Assembly: GCF_001522545.3 (NCBI RefSeq)
Contig: NC_031779.1
Location: 4,678,460 to 4,742,459, forward strand
DNA: 64,000 nt
From: Parus major
Lineage: Eukaryota; Chordata; Aves; Passeriformes; Paridae
Direction: 5' to 3'
In this document: positions 1 through 10,152 of the stretch, one piece after another
How the letters are laid out: each line of letters starts with the position of its first letter
Position numbering within the stretch: position 1 is the first letter of the stretch
Translations under genes and position numbers: made by a program
Notes under the pieces: generated by a model
What the model was told of the DNA's origin: nothing
Databases searched by the model: none
Seen by the model: only the letters and a program-made list of their open reading frames with translations

Positions 1-289
1 AATAATGGTTCTGCTTCTGCTCTCGGGGGCTGAGAAGGAGAAGGAAGCCAAGATACTTGGGGTCTCCTGCTTTTCTGTGTGCTTCAATTCCCGGTGCGGT
101 TTCCGAAGAGCACCGGCCGCTCTGGGAACGGCAGGGCTTTGTCCAACCCCACATTCTTCCCCAAATCTGCCGCTTTGGCGTGAAACTACTTAGCGCCCTT
201 TCAAAAGGATTTTGTTCCTTTCCCAATGAGCATTAAACAAACTCCCCCTGCCTGTCAAGGCCGGACTGAGAACTGCTCCCCAAACCTGT

Positions 290-1070
290 GTTCCCGGTAG
301 CTCGGGATGTGCAGTGCGCTTTGTGCCCGGGGGGCCGGGGCAGGCGGCGGGGCTCCCGGCGCTGGGCAGCGCTCTCGGCCGCCCCTGCCCTGCCCTGTTC
401 TGCCCTGTTCTGCCCTGCCCTGCCCTGTTCTGCCCTGCCACCCCTCTCTCTGCCCGCTCGCTCCTCGCTGCTGTCACCCTCCTGAGAGCCGGCTGTCCTC
501 GGCTGCCCCGTCGGGGATCTCAAGCGCCGCCAGCCCGAGCCGGCCCTTGGTCCCTCTGCGGCTCCGCCGGGGCGCACCCGAGGACGGAGCGACCCCCGTG
601 TCCCCCGCACTCATCGCTGCCGGCCTCGGGCCCCGGGCAGCCGTTTCGCGCTTTTCCAGCGTGCACAGAGCCCTCGCTGGGACCACCCGAATTCCTTAAC
701 CCCTAGAGGAGACTCATGGCTCTTGGGGCTGTCCCAGAGCTCCTGATCGGAGCCGGTTTCCTGGGAGAGCCCTTTTCCTTCTGCCGCCGGAGGTAAAACC
801 ACGCGCCGGTAAACCCGGCACCTCAACCTCCCCTCCCTCCACATGCCCGAGACCTCCCTAGGACGGCTCGGAGGAGTGCCGGGGTTCCAGGGAGTGTGTG
901 AGCCCGGGATGGGCACGCAGCGCTGTCCCGGCCTGGGCTGCCGGCCCGGCCCCCCTCCCCTCCCGGGGCTCGCAGGTGCGCGCTGGGGCCGCGCATCAGC
1001 CGTGACTCCCCAGCGTTTTGTTAAGTACTGCGCTGGTAGCGCGGATTCCAGCTTGAGTCTCGACGTTATT
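290..1070. promoter_or_regulatory. CpG island 1
   Basis: This segment is GC-rich and keeps many CpG dinucleotides, for example around 320-390, 480-620 and 780-1010, against a window that is otherwise AT-rich and CpG-poor. In vertebrates such unmethylated islands mark promoters or Polycomb targets of developmental genes. No exon, Kozak-framed coding sequence or splice structure could be recognised, so the direction and product of any transcript are unknown. The open frames crossing it on both strands are low-complexity by-products of the absence of AT-rich stops. It is the first of about five islands in the leftmost 6.4 kb. Confidence 0.75.
382..440. repeat. CCCTG/TTCTG pentanucleotide repeat
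   Basis: A degenerate 5-bp tandem array of roughly eleven units alternating CCCTG and TTCTG lies inside CpG island 1. The opposite strand reads CAGGG. It accounts for the repetitive Cys/Pro/Leu-rich open frames seen here, which should not be taken as genes. Confidence 0.85.
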
Positions 1071-1309
1071 GAGAGCCTGTCTTTGTGGTAAACTTCCCTT
1101 GCCTTCCCGGAGGTGCTGGAGTCTTTATCTACGTTTGGGATTTGTTGGTTTGTTTATTTATTTATTCGGAGAAGTACCAGGGGAGGCCTCCTAAACTTTT
1201 TCTTTTTAATCTTCCCTTTTAAACAAATGTCGCATTTCAAGCTGCCCTCTCTTCTCCTTCTCACATTGTAGGAAATATTGAAAATGCCACCTTAGTATTG
1301 AAGGGATTA

Positions 1310-1800
1310 ACTTGCTTTTCTCCCAGCCGCTAACTCTGGTGTAAAGGGAGCAGTAGATCAACTGTATAATGTGTGCACTGTTTGGTCATTTGTACAAGCA
1401 GAACAAAGGTTGAGCTAAGCCAAATTGCATTGCACTTGTGAACCGAGTCCCAATTTGAAGTATCTTTTACAGCAGGGGGAATGAGAACAATTTCGTGTAT
1501 GTCTAAAAGGGAATAACAAAGCCACTTTCTAGAGCATCTCAAAGTGAAGTAGTGAGGCGTGACATTCCCAGGGTGAGGAGGGACAAAGGCAGGGTCAGGG
1601 GGATGAAAAAGGGAATCAAACAGCCACTTTCACATGTCTGCCCTCAACTGCTGCACCTCTCCATAATAGGAAACAACTGTTGTAAAAAGGGGGATTGCTC
1701 CCATTCATTCAAAATAGCAAATGATAGCTAAACAACATTGTCAAAACTGAATCAACTTCTGTGCAGTACCACCCAGAAAAAGGTATTGTGTTTTGGTTAA
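1310..1800. promoter_or_regulatory. Candidate conserved non-coding element (CNE-A)
   Basis: This AT-rich, non-repetitive segment between two CpG islands carries a SOX-type AACAAAGG motif near 1402-1409 and an ACAATT core near 1487. No repeat family, long open frame or simple repeat explains it. The call of a cis-regulatory element is inferred from composition and position; conservation cannot be tested from one sequence. Confidence 0.4.
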
Positions 1801-1824
1801 TAGCTGGGTGGAGCAAACTTGATT

Positions 1825-1876
1825 TTCCTTTTTTTTCCCCCTCTTCTTTCTTTTCTGTCTTTTATTTTTTTTTCAA
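1825..1876. repeat. Polypyrimidine (T/C) low-complexity tract
   Basis: About 50 bases are almost wholly T and C on the plus strand (purine on the other). It follows CNE-A and precedes CNE-B. A splice-acceptor polypyrimidine tract was considered, but no convincing coding exon follows the downstream AG. Confidence 0.7.
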
Positions 1877-2059
1877 GGACTCTTCTTTCCAGATCCATCC
1901 GTTTCATAAACTTTATTTCTTATCATGAGCCTTTTTTTACAAGACGTGCTCATCCCATTCATTCTTTCTCCTACAGTCCGCTCTTGTCTCGGTGTTCTGT
2001 GCAAAACCAGAAAGCAAGAAAAAATAGACTGAGTCCCGTTCTCGCTGCAGTCAGAACGG

Positions 2060-2345
2060 CGGTTCAAAGTCCGTAAGCAATGTAAATCTTTCTTGAATTG
2101 CATGTGCGTGTCGCCCGGCAAAACCACCTTTAAATTACTAAGTTATTACTTAGCCAAACATTGTGAAATGGTTTTTATGACAATCGACGATGATTTTAAA
2201 TTGCATATCCGCAAGAATAATGGCGCGCACGTTACAGTTATTTTCCATCTTTATAGGCAGAGGTAATAACCGTTTGCGGAATTCAGGCTCGGGCAAACTT
2301 TTTCCTGCATTGTGTGAAGTCTTTAACGAGCCGGGCTTTAATTAG
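2060..2345. promoter_or_regulatory. Candidate conserved non-coding element (CNE-B)
   Basis: The segment is AT-rich yet retains CpGs (GGCGCGCACG near 2222-2231, and others near 2110, 2187 and 2270). That combination is typical of hypomethylated regulatory DNA next to developmental promoters. It contains ATTACTAAGTTATTACTTAG near 2135-2154, a near-palindrome, and a TTTAATTAGG homeodomain-type site near 2337. It directly abuts CpG island 2. Function is inferred, not shown. Confidence 0.45.
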
Positions 2346-2379
2346 GGTCAGAACTTTGAATGCTTGTGTTTTTCTCTCT

Positions 2380-3090
2380 GTTGACGGGGGGCATGTTTGC
2401 AAACAGCTCCGTAAGTTGCCGCCGCGAAGGCTCAGCGCGGTGGGGGGGTGCGGTGTGACTGTGTGGGCGCCGGGGCTCTGCGCTTTCCCTTCCTGCCGCA
2501 GCGCCCCCCGCCCGGCCGCCACCCACCGAGCTGCCCGGGGCCAAGAACACAATTCCCGAGCGCGGGGATCCCCGCCCTCGCTGCCCCGCCGGGCCCCGCT
2601 CCTCGCTGGGAAGGGACGGGACGGGACGGGACGGGACGGGACGGGACGGGACGGGACGGGACGGGACAGCACCGCCCGCCAGAGCCCCCCCGGCGCTCGC
2701 ACCCGCGTCCCGCGGGGAAGCGACAGCGCTTCCTCGGCCACGCCGCGTGTCCGCCAAAGCAAAGGGGTTGCTCTCCCCTCCCCGAGCTCTCCCCTCCCCG
2801 AGCTGCGGGCCGGGCTCAGCGCCCGGGGAGCCCGAGGCGGGGGGGATCGAGCGCTGCGGGAGGCGGCTCGGCGGTGGAGGGTCCCCACGCTCGGGGCCCG
2901 TGCAGCGGGGCTGGAGGGCAGTGCGGGACCGTGACAGGCCAGGCTGGCTGCTGCAGGGGAAGCGCTCATTACGTTTCCCGAGTCCGGCGGCTTCCATCGT
3001 TTCCTTACATCAGTTGACATCCTCCTCCCGCCTCAGCTCCCGACCGCTTGTACTCACGACGCGAGCCAAGGTCCCGTCTTCCCATCAACC
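2380..3090. promoter_or_regulatory. CpG island 2
   Basis: This is the strongest island in the window: about 700 bp, very GC-rich and dense in CpG, with GC-box-like runs. It contains the GGGAC array at 2613-2667. Overlapping open frames of 189-245 codons exist in several frames on both strands at once. That pattern is expected of stop-poor GC-rich DNA and argues against any being real. A promoter or first exon of a non-coding or UTR-containing transcript could lie here, but no TSS can be fixed. Confidence 0.8.
2613..2667. repeat. (GGGAC)11 tandem array, G-quadruplex candidate
   Basis: Eleven uninterrupted copies of GGGAC (55 bp) lie on the plus strand inside CpG island 2. Eleven GGG runs spaced by the dinucleotide AC satisfy the usual G3N1-7 quadruplex pattern several times over. 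A 5-bp unit translates as a 5-residue repeat in every frame, which explains the GTGRD and PVPSR-type runs in overlapping open frames. Confidence 0.95.
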
Positions 3091-3109
3091 CCCAACTCTG
3101 CAGCGAAAA

Positions 3110-3430
3110 CCATATTAACCTTCTTTAATATTTCATTCCTGGAAGAGATTTTTTAGATATAACTTTAGAAAATATTTCTCCGCAGTGATTTCTTCCCATA
3201 GATTTTTTTTTCTCCGTATTTATTATCGAGAGATATGGTAGTCATATAGCATTCAACCAGCTAAAGAGGATAGAATTTGATAGACGATTTTTTTTCCCCT
3301 TTTGGCGAGCAAAGATTTTACATGAGAATAAAAGGCATTGGGAATGGCAAAGCTTTCTGAGCTCTGAGAGCGAGATGTCTGCGCTGTCATTCACACGAGA
3401 GCTCTTTCGTGTTTCTTCTACTAGGAAGTA
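3110..3430. promoter_or_regulatory. Candidate conserved non-coding element (CNE-C)
   Basis: This AT-rich segment immediately follows CpG island 2. It has T-runs, scattered CpGs (near 3180, 3215, 3227, 3283) and AT-rich core motifs, and resembles no repeat I recognise. It is treated as putative regulatory sequence on composition and location only. Confidence 0.35.
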
Positions 3431-3654
3431 TTTTTGTCCAAGTTCTCTCTCTTGAGCCGCGACCTGTAAAACCCTTGCTCTGTATTTTGAGTGACGGCAG
3501 TTTCAGTCGGCACGGCCGTTTTCTCGTCAAGGTAAATGACACTTTTAAGCAGCAGCCCCAGTAGCGGAAGGGAGCCGGGGCCGGCGCTGAGCCCCGCGGA
3601 CCTGTTGGCAGCCCCGCGTGGGGCTCCGCGGAGCCGGGCGGAGCTGCCTGGGTA

Positions 3655-3840
3655 AACTGCTTGTGTATTTCACATTATCATCCCGCTATCTGCAGGCAAT
3701 GTAGATTTTCTAAAGATCTAATGAATAAACAACCAGCAAGCGCTGGCGGTGTAATTTACATTGTTAATGCCTACATGTGTATAATAAATATGCATTTGTA
3801 TGTCTTCAAATAAACTCTTTTTAGTTTCTAACCTGTGGTG
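3655..3840. promoter_or_regulatory. Candidate conserved non-coding element (CNE-D)
   Basis: The segment is AT-rich and unique, with CACATTATCATCC, TAATTTACATTGTTAATG and ATATGCATTTG blocks suggestive of homeodomain, SOX and POU sites. It is flanked by small GC-rich patches at 3560-3650 and 3950-4020. No open frame fits. The regulatory role is inferred. Confidence 0.45.
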
Positions 3841-3939
3841 ATTTTTTTAAAAGCTGTCTTTTCCAAGAAACCAATTTTCCTTTTCGTTTCCTGAGCTGGT
3901 AGGGAAGGAAAAGACTTAGCAAAGCGCTTCACATCTGTT

Positions 3940-4430
3940 TTTCAGTGAGAGCGGGGGATGCGCGGGTCCGGGCGCTGCCTGCCCGCAGCCACCGCCCGCT
4001 CCCCCGGCACGGGATGGAGGCCGCGGCCAGAACTCATCTCTCAGCGCAACTCGCCACGCTTTTAACAGCAGAACAATTTAAATGTACAATATTAGCTCAC
4101 AGTATTAGTCTGGAGGTACAAAGAACAATCCATTCAGAGACCGAGCTTCAAAGGCGCCGGATTCCCCTCAAGGAAAAGTTTACAAATGTGGCTGCTCCCT
4201 CCCTCCTTCCCTGCCTCCCCCTCCTCCCCTCCCTCGCCAGAGACGAACGCTTTTCCCCGAACGCTTCTGTAGAGGGCATCCCTGACCAGATTTCTCCCAC
4301 CTCGCCGTGCGAAGCCCTCTCCCCCCGCTCTGAGCTGCGGAGCGAGCTTTACTCCGCGATCGGGCTCCGCGCCGCCCTCACGGGTCGCACTGGCAGCGCC
4401 GGCTGAAGGCGAAGCTCTCTCAGATCTTCA
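3940..4430. promoter_or_regulatory. CpG island 3 with embedded AT-rich core
   Basis: GC-rich, CpG-dense DNA at 3950-4030 and 4190-4420 brackets an AT-rich core at about 4060-4170. The core has three SOX-like ACAAT sites (about 4073, 4086 and 4124). A pyrimidine-rich CCCTCC run lies at 4190-4240. A 153-codon frame crosses the whole island but contains no recognisable domain and changes composition midway, so it is not called as a gene. Confidence 0.6.
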
Positions 4431-4559
4431 GGCTGAAAAGCCTGGCGCTTCTAAACCCCTGCTGACTTCACCTTGGGAGGGATAAAGATTTTCTCCTCAT
4501 TTTTCGCTACAAACCAGGTGCCACTTTCTTACACCGCTTGATGGCAAATGTCTCGTCTT

Positions 4560-4880
4560 CAGCGAGCTGGATCTGGCATACATTATTTTAATTAAGTCTA
4601 TGGCGATTTACTTTCCTCTGAGATCCATTCCACGGTGCAATTAGGAACGTATTGGTGCTAGCACATATGAATATTCAGGAGAGTGTCAATTAATTAGCAG
4701 ACAGAGGAATCTCATTATGATACTCAAAACCCTTTTAGTGCTAAGCAGAATTAAGGGGGCATTTGCCAATGTGCTGGATTAGTGAATATTTTACTGCGCG
4801 CTCATTTAACTTCATTATCATAGCACTTACGCTACTCTCTGATTTTATTAATTAAATTGCTCATTAATTTATCTAGAAAG
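4560..4880. promoter_or_regulatory. Candidate conserved non-coding element (CNE-E)
   Basis: About 320 bp of dense TAAT/ATTA motifs (TTTTAATTAAG near 4587, CAATTAATTAGC near 4686, TTATTAATTAAATTG near 4846). It contains one CpG-retaining GCGCGC patch at about 4796 and no simple repeat. Clustered homeodomain-type sites are the usual look of developmental enhancers. No protein or RNA gene is evident. Conservation is not testable here. Confidence 0.5.
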
Positions 4881-4889
4881 TGGCATAAA

Positions 4890-5030
4890 AAGTTTCGTGA
4901 CGCCACAGCACTCGCGTAGACGCCCCAAAGAGCCAAGTGCCGCCTGCCCCTCGTCAGGAAAGCGTTTCCCCGGGGCCGGCGGGAGACCGGGCAGCGGCAG
5001 CACCCCCGCCCCTCTGCCAGGTGCATTTTT
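4890..5030. promoter_or_regulatory. Small CpG island 4
   Basis: This short GC-rich patch with many CpGs (for example 4900-4990) sits between CNE-E and a further unique segment. It probably belongs to the same hypomethylated domain as its neighbours. No gene structure is visible. Confidence 0.5.
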
Positions 5031-5569
5031 ATCTCCCCTCACCCCAGAGATAAGTGTAATGCGGCAATTAGTGCTGCTGCAGCAAAGGGAAAAAAGGGTA
5101 TCGCTGGGAATTTGAAGCATAGACTTCGAGTTTCATCTCTTTTTCTACTTAAATCTTTCCTCAGCATCTGGGGAGCGGGAAAGCTCACGATGCAATTTAC
5201 CCCTTAATCTCTGGCAGGAAAAAAAAAAAAAACCTGCAGAAAGAAGAGGCATAATCTCATCTTTCCTAGTATTAAGGACAAAATCTAAAGCGATCGCTTT
5301 CCGACAGAGAGTGTAACCTGAATGCTTTGCTGGGGAGGAGCGCAAGCGCTTCCCGAGGCCAGGAGCAGCCAAGCGCAGGGAGCGCTGGCAGCGGGCTCGC
5401 AGTTTCTCAGCTCACTCAGAACTGAGAACGTCAGAAGCCAGCGATCAGGATTACTCTCACTTTCTAATTAGGCAATATTTCAATTCTCATAATTTTTCCA
5501 AGGAGCATTGTATTAAGAGCAACTATTCAAAAAAAATGTCCGTGGGATATTGTGCTTTGCAAAAAACAA

Positions 5570-6050
5570 ACAAAAATTCCCTCAGAAATGTTTAATATTA
5601 AATATTAATCGGATTTAAATTCAATAGCCGTATCTTGCGACAGTTATAGATGTGCGGGAAGCTATAGATAATCAGCCCTCGTGCATCTTCACACAGGAGG
5701 GATCGACCCGGTGTCAGCAAAGGCTCCGCAGAGGAAAGGGAAACCGATGGAAATGTGTTTTAAAAGTCACCTCCATTTCAACACCGAGCGCGGAATTTGC
5801 CCAAAAAGGTTAGAAAGACAAATATTAAATCTGCCTTCACAAAGGGAGCCGCTAAATAGATCCGAAATTAATATGCATGTAAAATTAATTAGCTGCATTT
5901 CATGACATCAAAATAAGTACCTGGGAAACAAGAACACCTTCTGGGCATTTGGCACCATATGCTAGAATTACAGTTAATTGACTAATTACATAAATTAGAC
6001 ATTAATTTTACAACACATCAAGTATAAAAGATATCTCAATTAATTGTGGA
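5570..6050. promoter_or_regulatory. Candidate conserved non-coding elements (CNE-F)
   Basis: The AT-rich unique segments 5570-5670 and 5840-6050 are rich in AATTAAT/TTAATTG motifs. Near 5950-5970 a TTTGGCACC NFI-like half site lies beside a CATATG E-box. A TATAAAAG string near 6025 sits about 50 bp before CpG island 5, but its link to any start site is unproven. The short open frame at 5681-5905 resembles no known protein. Confidence 0.45.
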
Positions 6051-6069
6051 GGGAGAAGAAGGAGGTTAA

Positions 6070-6340
6070 AGGGGAGCCTGCTGGTCCGGCCGGGCCGGCC
6101 GCTGCGGGCGGGGGGCGCGCCCGGAGCCGCCGCCAACTTGGGGCGGTCGTTAGCGCGGAGCCAGCCGGCCGCACTCATTAGAATCAATTACACAGCGGAG
6201 ATTGATTAACGCGTGGCAGGGCACGGCGGCCCCGCCGAGACCGGCCCGGAGCCGCCCGGAGCACGGTACTGCCCGAGACAGGGATGCGCTTCTCTGCGCT
6301 GCCTGCTCCGCTCCGTGGAGCATCCTGCCCTCCCCCGCAG
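6070..6340. promoter_or_regulatory. CpG island 5
   Basis: This GC-rich patch has GGCCGG and GCGCGC strings (6085-6180) and continues, interrupted by an AATCAATTAC block, to about 6340. It is the right-hand border of the CpG-rich domain. Beyond 6.4 kb CpG becomes rare for the remaining 57 kb. Confidence 0.65.
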
Positions 6341-6419
6341 CCCTGAGTGTTTTATTCTGGAAAGAAACATCACTTCTGTGATTTTTCAGGCATTGGGTTG
6401 GGGTGCTTTCCAATGGAGT

Positions 6420-9400
6420 TAGCCAGATTTTTCTATAATTTTGCTAATGGGATCAAATTTCAAATAATATTAACAATTCTAGCTAGCCAGAGCCGTGGCA
6501 CCCAGTTTTGGTGCCTTGGAGGTGTGAGAGGATGTTCTCTTACAGGTCCAGCACCCTGGGGCCCCCTCACCTGACAAGATTCTTTCTTCCCTTCAGAATA
6601 AAAGGAGTGTCCAGTTTCTACCCGACTGTACCCAAAAAGGTGACAGGCTGTTTGCATTTACTTTGTAGCTTTCAGTTTAAGCACAAGGGAGGCTGTGTTA
6701 AAATGCAAGAAGGATTTTTAGCCGATGGGAGTAGTTTTATATTTCAAGCTAAAAATGGCAAAATTCAAACCACTATGGGAGCCTCAGGGACCGAAAAAAG
6801 CCCAGGTCATGTAACAGGTAGTGGAAAGGTATCACAGTAAAAATATTTGGGGAGACACCAGTAAGTTGTCTCCATTTACACTGGGATTTGCTGAACACCA
6901 CAAAATAAACAAGTCCTACTCTGCAGCTTTTTGCAAGGTGACTGTTAGAGCCGGGACAGGAGCTGCCCCAGCAGAACAGGAGGCACCAGGCAGGCTGCAG
7001 GAAGGGCTGGCTTCTGCCTTTGTGGGGAAGTGTGGGGGTCCTTGTTTCTTCTGTGAGTCTGCCTTACTAATAAAAACAAAATTTGGCTTCCCTCCCCCTT
7101 TGTAAATAAATATTCTGTAGGAATAGACACCACTGTCTGGTTGCATCAGTGACAATACAGCCTGACTGTTGATGGGCTAGAAAACAGATGAAACCCTGCC
7201 ACACGTCTATCTTTTTATTGAGACAAAATGTTCATTTTGATGTAGCAGTTTTGTGCTGTTGCCAGATGCTGAAGGTACTTGAGGGAGATGTTGACAAGTG
7301 GATAATTGTCAACAGAACTAAAACAGACACTTTGTTTACAGTTGAGCATGATTAATTGAGAGTAAATAAAACAACAGCTCTGTTCATGAAGTCTCTCAGC
7401 ATCTCAAGTTCACAAGCAGGCAGCATACTCCAGAAAAGAAGGCAATGAACCTGCTCATACGCAGGGGTCAGTAACAGAGCTCGATAATGAGAACAGCCTG
7501 TGCAGCTTGGGCATCACCCTGCAGGTTTCAAGCCAAGTAGTTTCCTACTTACTTTTTCTCTCTGTTGGTTTATTTCCTTTTTTTTCCCTTTAATTTTGGC
7601 TTACGTGGCTGGATCCGTAAAGGATTATAGATCACACACTAATTCAAAAGAAAGAATTGTGCATCTGAATGCTGGATGCAGTTCACTAAGGAAAAATGAT
7701 GGGACAAAAGTGGCCTAGAATACTTAACAGTAAAATAGGAAGTGATGCAACAGCCTTTCTTTCTGCATTGTAACTTAAAGGTTGTTACAGAATATTTCAT
7801 GCTTTGAACCAGGAGTGAGGGGCACAAATTAGTGGTGGTGGTCAGTAAAATCCAGGAATACTCTGCAGTTTTGTGGGTTGGTTTTGTTGTTGTTTGTTTG
7901 CTTGTTTTGATTGTTTGTTTTTTATTAATGTGTTTCTATTTGTATCTCATGTAGCAGTGTATATTTACCCAGACTTGTACAGAAGGTGGCATAGTTAGTA
8001 TCCAAGTGGTATTCATGCTGCATGATAGGTGTTGCAGCTCAACTGGAGGGTGGGGAGGAAACAGAGTTTACCAATCCACAGTTGCCCAAATGTGGTTTTT
8101 GTGCATATCTTTTTCAAAATTATAATTTTCTCTCTTCTTTGTGCTTTGATCCACTCTGAAGGCACTTGCTGTGAATTATTCTTTCTTTAATGGACAAGTG
8201 CCCTACTAAGAGACTGTTGTAGCAGCTGGCTCAACCTCCCCATGTGCAGCACACTTACAAGTGAAGTTATGAGGGTGTTAATCTATATTCAAACTTTGTG
8301 CCTTGGTCCTGTCCTGGGGTGACTGGAGGTTTAAGAGCAGCCTCTCTGTGTCTGTACCTGTTGTCAGTGGGCATTCAAACAGCTGGCAGAGCTCTGCAGC
8401 TGCTTGCAGCCTGTGAATGAGACATGCTTGCTCCATCAGTGCTGAAGGAGGGGCAGATTCTCTTACTGATGACTGTTGTGTATTTCTTCTCAAGTCGGTT
8501 CATTGCAGCTTGCAGGTTTGGGAGTGGTTTTGTCTTTTGTTCTAACTCTGTCCTGCTGTCATTGATTTCAACAGTGCCAGCTTCCAAGGCATGTGAGAAC
8601 ATCCCTCCCTCTGTCTCATGCCCACAGTTCAAAGATGCAACTCTTGGTGGTGGCTGTGTTCCAAACAGCCCTTAGCAGGGATTGGGTGCTACACATCTGT
8701 TACAGCTGTGTCTGCTTAGAGGGTGGGGAGCACTGTCAGGAATTGATAAGAGTTTGCATAGCAATACACATTTATCTGTCATTTCAACATACAGTAACCT
8801 TGGGTTATTGTTTTGCACTCTGAAGGCCAGTCATGGCAGCAGGCTCCTCCTATCCAGAGGTGTCATTAGCCCCGAGGGTGCTGCCAGGACAGTGTGTGTT
8901 GTGATGTGGCTCCATCACCCTCGCTCAGTAGATGGGATGTTCCTGGCATTGCCCTGGCTGCCTGCTGCTGCTTGGGCTCCTGTCCGTGTGGGTCTTGGAG
9001 CCATGCCTAAGGGTTCTTATTCTGACCGTCAGTAGCTTGTCAGTTGGATTATTGATTAGTTTATATTTAGTTTACACTATCACAACCAAGATGATTGCAG
9101 TTTTCTGCTTTGAAGCCTCCTGTATCCTTAGTATTTCTCCAGTTCCTTTGAAAACCTTTCTCCTTTACTTTATCTGTGATCAAAACTTTGCTCATCCCTC
9201 ATCCAGAATGTGCCTCTTCCTCTGGAGCATATGCTTGTCTAAGCTGCAGCAGTTGTTGCTTGCCTGTGCAGCTCAGAAGTGCCCCAGGATGCTCCCCAAA
9301 GGCTGCTGCACTTCAAAGGAGAAGCTGCAGGCTCAGAGCAGCCAGAAAACAGGCGCTTGCAGGCCTCGAAGCCCCAAAGGTGGCCGTTGGCATGGATGTA

Positions 9401-10119
9401 AGAGGAAAAGCTCCTTTCAAGGAGCAGCTTTGGAGTTTCCTTCTGTAGGGGAGCACTGGGCACTTCAGAGACAAGGCAGCAAGCCAGGATCCTCTATGTA
9501 GATTGTGATCTTCCCAGAAGCTAGAGCAGCTGTGTGGGGAACTCCTGTGCGCGTCAAAGCACCGAGGGGGAGCGTGATGGGGAGGAGAATCGTTTCCCTG
9601 GTGGAGAGGTGGGAGCATGGTCTGTTCAGCTGTGGGTAAGCTCTCTGCACCCAAGTTATAGCTGTCTTGTACCAATCTGAAGTCCACTGTGTTACTTGTT
9701 TGGATGGTGGTAGGTATCAGCTCTCCAAAACAGAAGACTCTATTTGCAAGACAGAAGGGAAAAAATGGTTTCCATACTTATGTCAACTTTGTATTTTCAT
9801 TTGAAAACTGACTGTCAGATGGTAAAGACTTTGGAGATTATATCCTTTTGAGCCTAACTTACCTAGCACCTTTAAAGGATGAGTTTTCCAGTGGAGTTAC
9901 ATAACTTTAAAAATAGGCCCAAGGACAGGAGGTTCTGGTACATTTGACATCAGTGGAATTGGTGTATTTTGCAAATAGTAATGAACACATGAATTGTATG
10001 TGACTTCTGAATGAGGATATGTTCAGTTTCTTTATGATCCATACACAAGAGTTATGATATATGGACCTATAGGAATGTCTGTCAAAAATCACCATAAATA
10101 TTAATGACTCTGTAGCCTA
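6420..10119. other. Intergenic stretch, no gene recognised
   Basis: The sequence is unique and moderately AT-rich, with low CpG. Short open frames are scattered on both strands, the longest being 189 codons at 8932-9501. That frame has a hydrophobic start but no recognisable domain, and it overlaps comparable frames on the other strand. A T/G-rich stretch occurs at 7870-7925 and a perfect inverted repeat at 7289-7314. No interspersed repeat was confidently recognised. Confidence 0.6.
7289..7314. repeat. Perfect inverted repeat, 9-bp arms, 8-nt loop
   Basis: TGTTGACAA at 7289-7297 is exactly complementary to TTGTCAACA at 7306-7314, with an 8-base spacer. TTGTCAAC-like strings also occur in factor-binding sites, but no partner feature is visible. 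A short perfect hairpin can arise by chance in 64 kb. Confidence 0.85.
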
Positions 10120-10152
10120 GAGCAAATCCTGAGCAAATCCTGGGCAAATCCT
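10120..10152 (+). repeat. Three-copy 11-bp tandem repeat
   Basis: Three consecutive copies of GAGCAAATCCT, with the third starting GG, make 33 bp. It is a minor tandem duplication without evident function. Confidence 0.9.

Noticed and set aside
2283..3020. 245-codon minus-strand open frame as a protein gene
   Set aside because: It lies in a CpG island, overlaps long frames on the other strand, contains a microsatellite-derived peptide repeat and resembles no family.
3945..4406. 153-codon plus-strand open frame
   Set aside because: It crosses GC-rich and AT-rich DNA with an abrupt composition change and has no domain or splice evidence.
8932..9501. 189-codon plus-strand frame with a hydrophobic start
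   Set aside because: The early part is Leu/Val-rich and could suggest membrane spans, but no family is recognisable, overlapping frames exist on both strands and no promoter or polyadenylation context was found.
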